Source: Hyposmocoma kahamanoa (taxonomy: Eukaryota > Arthropoda > Insecta > Lepidoptera > Cosmopterigidae). Taken from it: a stretch of DNA of 64,000 nucleotides. The notes below the pieces were generated by a model. That model searched no databases, was not told where the DNA came from, and saw nothing but the letters and a program-made list of their open reading frames with translations. Shown one piece after another: positions 54,673 through 64,000 of the stretch. The position numbers were made by a program, and so were the translations under genes. The stretch is taken from assembly GCF_003589595.1 (NCBI RefSeq), contig NW_020653337.1, positions 4,400,339-4,464,338 on the forward strand, read 5' to 3'. How positions within the stretch are numbered: the stretch's first letter is position 1; the number at the start of each line of letters is the position of its first letter.

Positions 54673-54701
54673 CTCTATAGCCGTTCGGCGTATATATGTG
54701 A

Positions 54702-55269
54702 CAGTAGCACTAGAACTTCTTGTGAAAGTGTTCATCCAGGGTAGTACTGCCACCATATCTATTTCTGCTGCCAAGCAGTAATGTAAGCATTACTCGTTCC
54801 AGTTTGGTGCTGGTAAAAGAACAGGCACGTGTTATGTCCTAGGGTGACGTGCGCAATGGGGGAAAAAGTTACAACAAATAACGTTTGTTCGAATTTTCAT
54901 TACACCGAAAACCGAATTATAACGAAACTGTTGTTCTTTCAGGATATGTTGGATGTTTATCGCAAAGACACGATTAAGTTGAGTTAGGTTAGGTTAAGTA
55001 AGGTTTAAAAGAAAAAAAACATTTTCCTCTCAAAGCTACTTTCGAGGTTATGAAAATTCGAGCAGACGTTATTTCTGGAAAATGTAATTTCGGACTATTC
55101 ATAGGTAACCGCGCAATGGCATTGCCCCTCTGATCCTTGCGCTTAGAGGATGGAAAAAATAAAGGTCTTTGCGATTCAAAGCTTTGAGTGTCACTGCAGC
55201 TGTTTTGGATAAGTGTGTCGGTTGACAGGCGCACGACTTGTTTGTCCGGTCACTTCTATCATAAAAAAA
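54702..55269 (+). repeat. family A repeat interrupted by an inverted-repeat element
   Basis: The 5' half ('AGAACTTCTTGTGAAAG' to 'AGGGTGACGTGCGCAATGG') and the 3' half ('GCGCAATGGCATTGCCCC' to 'CTATCATAAAAAAAG') are colinear with intact copies, split by 251 bp. 9 bp are duplicated at the break. A short duplication near 55140 also disturbs the 3' half. Confidence 0.9.
54860..55110. mobile_element. 251-bp inverted-repeat element with 9-bp target duplication
   Basis: It is flanked on both sides by GCGCAATGG (54851-54859, 55111-55119), taken from the host A repeat. About 34-bp arms ('AATAACGTTTGTTCGAATTT' and, inverted, 'AAATTCGAGCAGACGTTATT') lie just inside the ends. A 9-bp duplication is typical of Mutator-type transposons. 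The centre carries 'GTTAGGTTAGGTTAAG', similar to the insect telomere unit TTAGG. No coding capacity. Confidence 0.85.
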
Positions 55270-55727
55270 GTCTTTTGCATATAATAATCAAAAAAATATT
55301 ATTCATAGCCATAAAACTAAACGCAGTGACAAGAAAAACAACCAAACGTCTTCACCACCTTGTAACAACGGATGCAATTTTACACATCCGCAGTAATTTG
55401 TTTGCATTGCCTCATCTTTAATTTGTTTAATTAAAGTTTTTGTGCAACAGTATTTCAATAACTAAAGAACGACCGTCGAGGTCATAAATAATCAGATGTA
55501 ATAAAAAAAATTAATAACATTTATCTCTGCTCATGATTTGGTTTATTAAATAGAGTTTTCTTTCTATATTTTTCATTGAACCTGCTGAATGTAAACGTAT
55601 TCATCCGTTTGCGAAATAACTTTTGTGAGTCTTAGAATATTAGGTGGGTTGCTTGTTTCAATAAAGGCGTCTACATTCGAAACGATGGTTCTTTGCAGAT
55701 GCATTTTTCCATAACATTTCTTTTTCT

Positions 55728-55957
55728 ATTATATCAAGTGACGGGACGAACATGTCGTTTGCCTGGTGGTAAGCTGGTGGTGAGCTTAAATCGCAAAGAT
55801 CTTAGGGGCACTGCCACTGCGCCCGTCACCTTCAGACATAAGATGTCAAGTCCCATGTGCCTGTAAATTCACCAGCACCCTTACGCTTCAAAACCGGACG
55901 TAGTAATGCTCTCACATTGGCGACAGAAAAAATTAGAAATATGAGCTCTACTGCTTC
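55728..55957 (-). repeat. family A repeat, near full length
   Basis: 'TATATCAAGTGACGGGACGA' to 'AAATATGAGCTCTACTGC', missing about 30 bp near 'GGCGCACGCC...GCAGTGCC' and part of the hairpin. Confidence 0.9.
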
Positions 55958-57038
55958 CAAACGTGATATCTTTTGTTTTAACAAAAGTTTGCTTTTGCTA
56001 CGCATGCCTAGTACAACTACTGTAATATATAGTGTTTTTTTAATTAGGAGTATCTTTTTTTTCTTACCGTATACAGAATAAGGAAAAGCGAAACCATATG
56101 AGATACAGGGAAACGGTCTCAGGAACCATTAGGTATACTTTAGTAAAAACAAATGTAACACGATCATGCCAATGAGTTGTCCATAAAAATGAATAAACTG
56201 ACAATTTTTTTAAATGCACATCGGCTCAGTTTCTTGTTAGTATCATTTCATCGTCGTCTGACCTTCACTGAAATTCAATTATAAACGTCAAATCATCGAG
56301 GATAGTGCAATTACGCGTAAGTAGCATTGGATTATGACTATCCAATTCGGTAATTTAGTGGTCAAATCTAAACCGCGTTAATGTTTACGGGTATCTATTG
56401 TTATCAGTACGTTGCAACATAAATTAGTACTTACTGTGCAAAAAAGAAAGTCGTAGCCATTGAAATAACAAAGTCGTTTTGTGCAGATACGCGCCTTTTA
56501 TCAATACTACATGCGCGGGTTTACACTATCCCCGACGGACTCCTGTATATAATCGAAACCCTTTCTCGCTTCAATATCGCATAGATTATTAATGGACAAA
56601 CTTTCAAGCTATACAGGCTTAATAAGCGGTTGTTCCTTAATCGTCTTCTACAAAGTCCGAGGGTAGAAAAGAGGCACTCGTATCTCTGATGTGTAAAGGT
56701 TAATCCAAGATTATTGTTGGCTTTGGAACGCTTGACGCACCTTGTCGAAAGTTTCATAAGAAGCACGTCCATTTAAAACCCATTATATTAACTCGTACTA
56801 AATATATACACTCGTATTTACCTTGTTTTTCATTAAAAATAATGACAATTCCATGAAACGCTGACGATTACGAAGTAATAAAAATTTTATAATGAATTCT
56901 GACATTCAATGAAATGACGTTTTTTACGTTACTATAATCGCTTTTAAATAGAGAGGTCACAGTTTGTAGTCGATTTTATTATAAATATTATCATCAATTT
57001 CAAATTAGAGTTAGGTCTTTGATAGCTAATATTTTAAT
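55958..57038. other. spacer, no gene seen
   Basis: A minus frame of 83 codons (56521-56772) has mixed composition but no domain or splice signals. Confidence 0.45.
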
Positions 57039-57777
57039 AGCAGTAGAGCTCCTTTTGAAAGGACTGCCATCTTACCTATGTCTGTCAAAATTCAAAATTT
57101 GAATGTCAAAATTTGCGCGATACTTCCGATCCGAATCTGAGAAATGACAGTTCCAAATGTCATAGGGATCATTTTATCTCTAGGTGTACAAGCTATATTT
57201 GTATTTTCTCGTATTCGAATCGGAATTAGTGCGCACAAGCGACTTTTTTTATAATATTCGTCCCGACACTTAAGTGACAGGAACAAGTCATGCGATGGTA
57301 AGCTACACGCCTGTCCATAACTGTTGCAGTACCCGTCAGAACTTCGCAAATCGCCAAGATCTGACGGGCACCGCCTACGCCCATCACCCTGAGACATAAG
57401 TTGTCAAGTCCCATGTGCTTGTAATTTTAACAGCACCCTTACCTTTTAAAATCGGGACATAGTAATGATGACATTACTGCTTGGCGGCAGAAATAGGTAA
57501 GGTGACAAAACTACACTGGACGAACCTTTCACGATGAGCTCTACTGCGACTTCCGAAATGGGTCCAAGTTTTCTAGATTTGTATAGTCTCGGATGCAATG
57601 CGTAAACGTGCTAACCAAATTACAGACACATGAGACTTGTCAACTTATGTCCCAAAGTGACGCAAATCTTTGGGATTGCACTACTACAGTGCAATTCAGA
57701 GCTGCTATGGACAGGCGTGCCGGTTAGCACCTGGTGCACGCCTTGTTCGCACCGTCATTTGATATCATAAAAAAAAC
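57039..57777 (+). repeat. family A repeat, long form, host of a nested insertion
   Basis: 'AGCAGTAGAGCTCCTTTTG' begins it; the long-form insert follows ('CGGAATTAGTGCGCACAAGC'), then a foreign A copy (57246-57545), then the rest of the insert ('GAAATGGGTCCAAGTTTTC') and the 3' half to 'GATATCATAAAAAAAA'. It is colinear with 23254-23716 once the inner copy is removed. Confidence 0.9.
57246..57545 (-). mobile_element. family A copy inserted into another A copy
   Basis: An inverted A copy with both ends (poly-T and 'ATAATATTCG...' to 'GATGAGCTCTACT'). GCGACTT occurs on both sides (57239-57245, 57546-57552), a 7-bp target duplication. An A-tail and a variable-length duplication fit retroposition of a SINE-like RNA. 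Confidence 0.88.
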
Positions 57778-58241
57778 AGCTTGATGTCATATATTCAGCC
57801 ACCGTTTCAACGTCACTATCAGTAAATACGTCATCGACTATTTGTCGCTATTTAGATGTAGATAATCCCTTCGGCATTTTGTGAGAATCTACAAGCTTTT
57901 CAATTTTGTTTTAAATACCGGTAAAAACCAAACGACAGACCTATGAAACATCTAGGTTTTTTATTACTTGCGTGGATTGTTGTGGGAAGAAACTCGACTT
58001 ACCTGAAAGCAAAAAAAAACACCATTACAAAATGTAAAGTATGTGGTCACTCTGGCCGAATGTGGCTCTTTATCTTTCCTTCAAAGAAGAAAAAAGGAAA
58101 AGGAGTGTTAATCAACTGGTTGTAATGTATAGATAATAAAGACATACTTGGCTTGAGAACATAATGTAAGTAATAGTATTTAGAAGAAACCTAGAAAAGG
58201 TTCAATTATGATAACAATAGGAAATTAAAGTATGTATTCAG

Positions 58242-58362
58242 ACTTAAATCGGGTATATATTTTTTTTTCAAACAAACCAATGCTTCGAGTTTTTTTGCAG
58301 GTCTCATAATCACGGCTTACTTGAATGGTTTGTTTGAAAAAACAAATATACGCGATTTAAAT
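58242..58362. repeat. inverted pair of family P repeats
   Basis: A minus-strand P copy ('CAAACAAACCAATGCTTCGAG') faces a plus-strand P tail ('TGGTTTGTTTGAAAAAACAA', 'ATATACGCGATTTAAAT'), giving arms of about 37 bp with a 46-base loop. Confidence 0.7.
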
Positions 58363-61190
58363 ACAAAAAAAAGTTTTGTAACAACATCACATATTATCAT
58401 ACAACTACACAAATGTAGTTCCGCCGCACACCCCTAGATGAAATTGGCGCATTTATATCAATTTCTAAATCGCGTTGTTAAAATTTGCCCTCGGAGAATG
58501 ACTAACATCTACGATGCGAACATAATGTGAACCTTTGGTAGGTTATATAGCTAGTACTGCTTTCGTATTTAGAACAGCTCTTTCGATCGTTTGTAGCTAG
58601 TATCTATCAGTAGTAAAGGGTATTTTATATTGTTCACATTAGTCGTTGTACCCAGAGCGGCGGCCTACTTGCATCGAGCGTATGGGACTTCCGCTACGAG
58701 TCGTCTAGATGGAGGAGCCTTCTTTCATTTGTTGCACACCAAGTTATCATCATCAAGTTACCAAACCTATCTTGAATATCTTTAGTTTACTTCTGTCACC
58801 TACGCTTTACTATTGTTTCAGTTTCCGTGATCACGAGATCTGTAATGTGCCCAAAAGTTGATTTTTTCAAAAACAGACATAAGCGATTTACATTTTTGTG
58901 ATTTACATTGTGCAGCAATCACGTAAACTTAATAACGACATATTTATACGTTATTATATAAATCATATCATTCCAATTTTCATTATATCCAATTCGTTAA
59001 ATTTCGATAAAAAATAATAGGCTGGAATGAGAACGTAATAGGTACATTATCAGGAATCCACTTGCAATTAGCAATTTCGAATTTATGTGCGTTTTATGAG
59101 TTTTTTACGTTGTAAATGCAGATTTGGTCCTTCAGGAAATAAGACATGTTTTTGTACTATACTTTTTTGTAACCAAAATATGTGGAGATAAATAAATAAA
59201 TAATTTATTTACCAACAACAATAGCTATCATTTTCCTTCGCTCTGTACATGAAATAAAAAACTTCAAAGGTGACAACCCAGTTTGCAGTAACAACTTATA
59301 ATTCTTTCAAAGGGCAAGAGAAAGTGGCATTGTAATTAAAACAAACATGTTGTGGTTAGTGAAAAAAGCGGAGTAAAATTACACTCACAAATTAAGGTCT
59401 ATGAGTTCCATTTTCACAGGCTTTTATTAAAATGTAAAGGTCAAATAAATATAGGATGTTGTAATAGATAAAGCTAATTTTTCTTCAAATTTCTACTATT
59501 TTTTATTCGGTCCCGTTATATGACATAACTCTCAAGATTAATTAATCCGGTTGACCGCGGTAATGTCTTCCCTTTTATCCCTATATCAATTAACTTAAAA
59601 GTGCTATTTTCATCAAATAATTTGACAGCTTCGATATCGCCCGCTGTGTTATTAATGTCATTATAATTAAATTAATTGTGAATCCACAACCCACAGGGTT
59701 GAATCCAATCGGATTTAATTTAGACAATTTACTATTTTGGCGGAGTATGTACATATATAGTATTAAGTGACGGTATAAATTAAAGCGCGAGAAATCGTGT
59801 TTCCGTTGCTGAGTTAATAAATACTGTATGAAGGCAGCAATATGGTTCAATATTACATTAACAAATATTACATTTATGGCCTCGCACATCCCCGTAAAGC
59901 CAGATCATTTCCACCGAGAATGCCTCATTTTGCCTCGTCTAGTCTCGCCTCGCCAGTACACAGAAAAAAAGGATTTCTACTAATAAGAAAGAGCAATTTC
60001 TCAAAATATTTGCTAATTCTGAAAAAATATTTATTAAAAGTAATAAAATATTGTCACTACAAAAATACTGCTTATCTTTTTCTAATACAATTTTACTCTT
60101 AACTTTATTCTAACTTTGAGACAAATACGTTCACTTCAAGATTTTATTTCATTTCTAATCAATTAATTGGACATTACTTATATCAAGAAATTTTTACCTC
60201 TTACATCAAATTTAAATAATCTTAAATGAATTCAAAATTTCTTGGGTGTATTTTAAGAAAATATATTCTTAAACAAAAAAAGAAGTAGTTTTCTATTCAG
60301 ATTAATATTCTAAATTCTAGAGTATATTCTTAAAGCAACATTTCGTTGCGTTTTCATAGTCAATCTTGTCGTGACATGTCGCCAAAGGCGCACGCGGTAA
60401 CGATTACTTTTACTTGTGCATGTAATCATAAAAATCATAAACAGTCATTTATCCAAAGAAACAATACGTAGTATCTCTAGTTTGTTAGGGTGTTCTTTAT
60501 AGTCATAATTCAAGAAATTTGGTTACAGCATGAAATCAAACTATATACACTTGTAACAAGCATAACATGCAATTAGTTCCATCACGCCACTGCTAGATGG
60601 CATTAGATGTACTCTGAAACGCGCTATCGTTTTGTTAACTTCAATAGTATAAAGTCATCTCATATATTTAGAATTGTTAGTGCTTTCTGCCGCTGTAGCA
60701 TTTATACGGCACTGGATGGTCCTCAAGTATTTGAGGAAGATTCCATATTTCCATCCTATTTCTGCTACTTTAAGGTTTGGCACTGTTGGGTCCATAACCC
60801 TGTAAATTTATCCGTTTTGATATTAGAAAACATAAATCTTCAGTCAAATAATTAAGTACCTCTCAATTTTTCATTCTTTTTTTTTTCAAATCAAAATCGG
60901 ACATTTCTAGTAACAAATAAATATTTTGTTGAATCTAGAGTGGCTTTGTGACTTGAAGTAAATTAATTTGCTCTTGGATTAAATATTTTTGTCTTGTAAC
61001 GAAAATACACTTTTGAGACGTTTTTTTACTATTATCAAGTAATTATTCTCTAGCGTCTATAGGGAGAGAATCGTTTTGTTGGATTTAATAAATTTGTCTT
61101 CATAAAAAGAATTTTGTCTTTTTCTAAGTAATCTGTTTTTACCGTGTAGAAAAGGGCCTCAAGACATGAGACATAACGTAGCATGAGTAG
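58363..61190. other. repeat-poor block, no gene seen
   Basis: 58640-58740 is less AT-rich ('GAGCGGCGGCCTACTTGC') but has stops in all convincing frames. Frames at 59590-59889, 59842-60102 and 60607-60855 are AT-driven. None is called. Confidence 0.5.
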
Positions 61191-61253
61191 ACGCCAGAAA
61201 TGGTTATTGTGGCAGCACTTCCCGGGATGAATTCTTTAAGCTCTACTGCTACT
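61191..61253 (-). repeat. family A 5' tip
   Basis: 'CGCCAGAAATGGTTATTG' to 'TTTAAGCTCTACTGCTAC'. Confidence 0.8.
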
Positions 61254-61380
61254 ATGATAGATTCAAAATTTAATGTTCTATGTTGTAAATAACCAAATCA
61301 ACATATTTCGTAAACGTATCGAATGGTCCATTTATTTATGATACAAAATTTAAAAAAAATGTTTATTTATACAATCGATT

Positions 61381-61404
61381 GCTAACGGAACACCTACCGT
61401 TAGC
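61381..61404. repeat. short perfect hairpin
   Basis: GCTAACGG-AACACCTA-CCGTTAGC. Followed by 'CACCCTGTATATTAACGG', which repeats the TAACGG word. Confidence 0.6.
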
Positions 61405-62089
61405 CAAAACTCACCCTGTATATTAACGGTCTTGTACATATCTTCTCGTGGGTGGAGATGCCCAACGGTGTCCCACTGTGCCTATGTTAAGTTCAGGGAA
61501 AAAGCTGACCGTTATAGGCGTTTCAGCGCGTACACAATTTACAATATACCGGTAAAAGATTTCGATACCGGTAATCAAAAAAGTATTATAAATTTTATTC
61601 TATTCTATTGCAGTGGGATACATCAATTTTGCACTTGCTGAAAGGCCAATAGCCGTTATTTTTTCGTTCCCTGGTTAAATTGCTATTTTACTTTTGACTA
61701 GAGGCCGCCATTTCTAACGGAATTCTTTTTGAGAGACCTATTAAATTTGGATTAGATTTTTACAAAACCGTTCGGAATGCCTAGATGATTTGTAGTTGTT
61801 TGACATAGTGCAGAATTTGTTTACTGCGGACGTGAAGTTAGTAAACTAGACGCTAGAGGTAGTTCCGGTACGCTTCCGGTATGAAATAAAAATTGAAGGT
61901 TATTTGCATCCTTATTCACATAACTTCCACCCAATATTATATTCAGAACCTATTGCGTGTTTTTGATATAATTAATACGTAGATAGGTCACTAGAGTACC
62001 TTGAAAAAATACTACGCTTTTTTTGTGAATATCATTTGAATATGGAACGAGTCATTATATGTATAATGTCAACTCATATTGTTTTCGCT

Positions 62090-62131
62090 GTATATCAAGC
62101 GATAGCATAAGTATATCAAGCGATAGCATAA
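62090..62131. repeat. perfect 21-bp tandem duplication
   Basis: GTATATCAAGCGATAGCATA (plus A) occurs twice in succession. Confidence 0.9.
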
Positions 62132-62327
62132 AATATGCATTATTAGTATTCCATTTTTGCTCATGGCCTGTCTGCAACGAAATCAGAATACAAATTATAA
62201 CGCAAGACTTTCCAAATTGTACTAAACGTATGAATACATTTATTTTCATCATAAAATTTTATTTTTCTCTTTTTTATTATTTTGACATTACCACATATTT
62301 TACAACTGGTATCATTAAAATGTGACA

Positions 62328-62537
62328 CAAGGATCTGAAGGACATTGCCACTGCGCCCGTCACCTTGAGACATAAAAGTTGACAATTCCCATGGACCTGT
62401 AATTTCACAAACACCCTCAACCCTTCAAAACCGGAGCGCAGTAATAATAGCGGCTCACATTACTGTTTGGCGGCGGAAATAGGTAAGGTGGCAGTAGTTC
62501 TCTGGACGAACTCTTTCCCAAAATCTTTATTGCTGCT
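62328..62537 (-). repeat. family A repeat, 3' end lost
   Basis: 'GGATCTGAAGGACATTGCC' to 'GAACTCTTTCCCAAAATC'. Confidence 0.9.
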
Positions 62538-63616
62538 AAAATGTGCACGCCCATGTGATATTATTAAGAAAAACAATAAGTTACACTTAGTTTAATCTGC
62601 GTGTGATAAATGTACAATATGCTTTAATACGTTTGTATACCTAATGTTTGGCCAGACACAGTGAAACTATATTTATTTTATTACATGTCAATTTATATGT
62701 CGGAGTTAAGGCCGGAAAGGGAGACATCAAAGGTAATACCCTCAACGCAGATTTAGTCAGGAATTACTTGATAATCGGCTTATTCACTCTTCGTTAGAAA
62801 TTTATTCAGCCGGCGGTGAAATAGTAACGTCAACTGATTGCAATTAGTTGTTTCATGTACTTTTCAGAGTAATTAGTCCGAAAGTATAAGAGATGGATGA
62901 GGTTAAAACGGATTCTATACATCACGCTAGAAGTTTAGAGAGAGCGAGGCGGTACGTCTTCAAGCAACTTACCTATAATATATATAATACCTAGTTTGAG
63001 CTGTCAAACTGACGTGACATTTGCAAACAATGAAACCATGATTAAAATGTTAAAATGATTAAAACGTTCATGTAATAAATCACATTTGAAGTGATAGGTG
63101 GCTCCGAAGCACACATAATCTGTGTTCTGACAAATAAATGAGACAAACTTGGACAAATGTCTGAAGCAAAGTCAGTTAAAAGTATGACGCTTCGGTTATC
63201 CAAAACGTAATAACATCAATGTTCGCAAAAGACATAAAAGTAATAAATCTTTGTTCGACCACATGTGAAGATATGAATTATCTGCTTAATGTCCTGTCTA
63301 TACATGATCGGGTTTTTGGGACGTTTCCGGGTTTGGATCGATAGATAGTTGAATAGTAGGAGATTTGTACAGGTTATACTTTAACCTAAATCGAAAGTTC
63401 CAAACACGACATTCATATCATTTAAAAAAAATAAAAATTTTGTTTTGAATGTCACCATAAATTGGCTTTATGGTTCTAAACTTTTGCGATTTCCTTATCT
63501 CCATTCCACTGACACTGCATTGAGATTCAACTGCCAAAGCAACAAGATTTTTCAAATATTAACATAATTAATAATAATCAGCGGCTTCAAGATAATCGTA
63601 ACTTTAAACTAGCTCT
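62538..63616. other. spacer, no gene seen
   Basis: No family of this window or supported frame is recognised. Confidence 0.5.
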
Positions 63617-63868
63617 AAAGTTCGTGGAACATCAATTATTTGCCAAGTTGTGCGAAAAGTTGTGGAAAGTGCGCGAGACCGGATTGATCGCCTAAAATGC
63701 CGCCCTTAGAGGTGGAATATTTTCTTCAAATTTAAATGGGATCATAACGAGGTACCCTCTTTCCAACAAAAATTGAATTATATCGGTTCATAAAAAAGTT
63801 ATCGCTTAATTAAGATACAAAAAAAGTATAGTCGAATGAGAACCTCCACCTTTTTTGTAGTCGGTTAA
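63617..63868 (-). repeat. family D repeat, short form
   Basis: 'CTCTAAAGTTCGTGGAACAT' to 'CCACCTTTTTTGTAGTCGGT'. Confidence 0.88.
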
Positions 63869-63928
63869 AAAATAACAGAATTGGGGCCCCTACAATTTAG
63901 TGAGGACATAATTTTGTAATTTCTTGTA

Positions 63929-64000
63929 ATGACTTCACGACCTGCAAACCGACGCCGCCGTCAAACCCATCCAACTCAGCCACAGGTTGTAGCTCCTCAA
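63929..64000 (+). CDS. possible start of an ORF running off the window (partial)
   Basis: ATG opens 24 codons to the edge, reading MTSRPANRRRRQTHPTQPQ... This part is much richer in GC than the 60 bases before it. An Arg cluster followed by Pro/Gln is common in ORF1/gag-like proteins of retroelements and in disordered host N-termini. 'TTGGGGCCCCTACA' 38 bp upstream might be a primer-binding site, but no long terminal repeat is visible before it, since a D copy lies there. Too short to assign. Confidence 0.35.
   Translation, partial: MTSRPANRRRRQTHPTQPQVVAPQ

Noticed and set aside
54961..55010. Telomere array (TTAGG)n
   Set aside because: Only a few degenerate units inside a bounded inverted-repeat element, so not a telomere.
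50943..55269. CRISPR-like regularity of repeated blocks
   Set aside because: The repeats are dispersed transposons on both strands with variable spacing in a eukaryotic genome; no short repeat-spacer array exists.
57943..58125. 60-codon frame with a hydrophobic start and a CKVCGHSGRMW stretch
   Set aside because: It looks a little like a small secreted or zinc-binding peptide, but it has one short exon, no splice or polyadenylation context, a Lys-rich end and no recognised family.

Overview
This is AT-rich eukaryotic DNA, almost certainly from a moth or butterfly (Lepidoptera). The grounds are repeat signatures common in that order: the 'CCCAGCAG...GATGATGATG' 3' tails of non-LTR elements, the 'ACCGACTTCAAAA...TTTTGAGGTCGGT' repeat, tRNA-derived SINEs with 'CCGTGGCCGAACGGTTA' or 'CCGTGGTCGAGTG' heads, the 'CCTGTAAAGGTCCCGAAACG' repeat, and C-terminal scraps of insect non-LTR reverse transcriptases. 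The species cannot be named from this. Three assembly gaps are present (400, 400 and 10 N).

No complete gene was found. The only good candidate for a host protein-coding exon is GC-rich and lies on the minus strand at 17942-18233: a consensus 3' splice acceptor, a start codon, 62 open codons rich in Pro, Ala and Gly, and a consensus 5' splice donor. Its product is not recognised. An open frame starting at 63929 runs off the right edge and may begin an ORF1/gag-like or host protein. Almost every other open frame is short and falls in repeats or in AT-rich spacer.

The rest is a dense, layered mosaic of transposable elements. The dominant family (called A here, about 30 copies on both strands) is about 300 bp, starts near 'AGTAGAGCTCC' and ends 'TATCATAAAAAA'; it behaves like a SINE or short non-autonomous retroelement. 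Family D is a 170-470 bp element with imperfect inverted ends, often abutting A. Family B is a SINE-like element with an internal tRNA-like domain, found as tandem or composite copies. Families C, F and H are other tRNA-headed SINEs. Several non-LTR lineages are present only as decayed C-terminal reverse transcriptase ends and 3' UTRs. At least six non-autonomous DNA elements are visible, with terminal inverted repeats and, in four cases, a plausible target-site duplication (TA, 8 bp or 9 bp).

Layout: 1-17 kb is a repeat mosaic; 17.6-18.7 kb holds the candidate exon between two opposed reverse-transcriptase ends; 19-24 kb is repeats; 24.2-29.7 kb is a block with few recognisable repeats and one gap; 29.7-57.8 kb is the densest nest (A inside A, an inverted-repeat element inside A, twin copies of an 8-bp-duplication element); 58-63.6 kb is repeat-poor. 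No rRNA gene, functional tRNA gene, CRISPR array or operon is present. All family names A-P are local labels, and none was checked against a repeat library.
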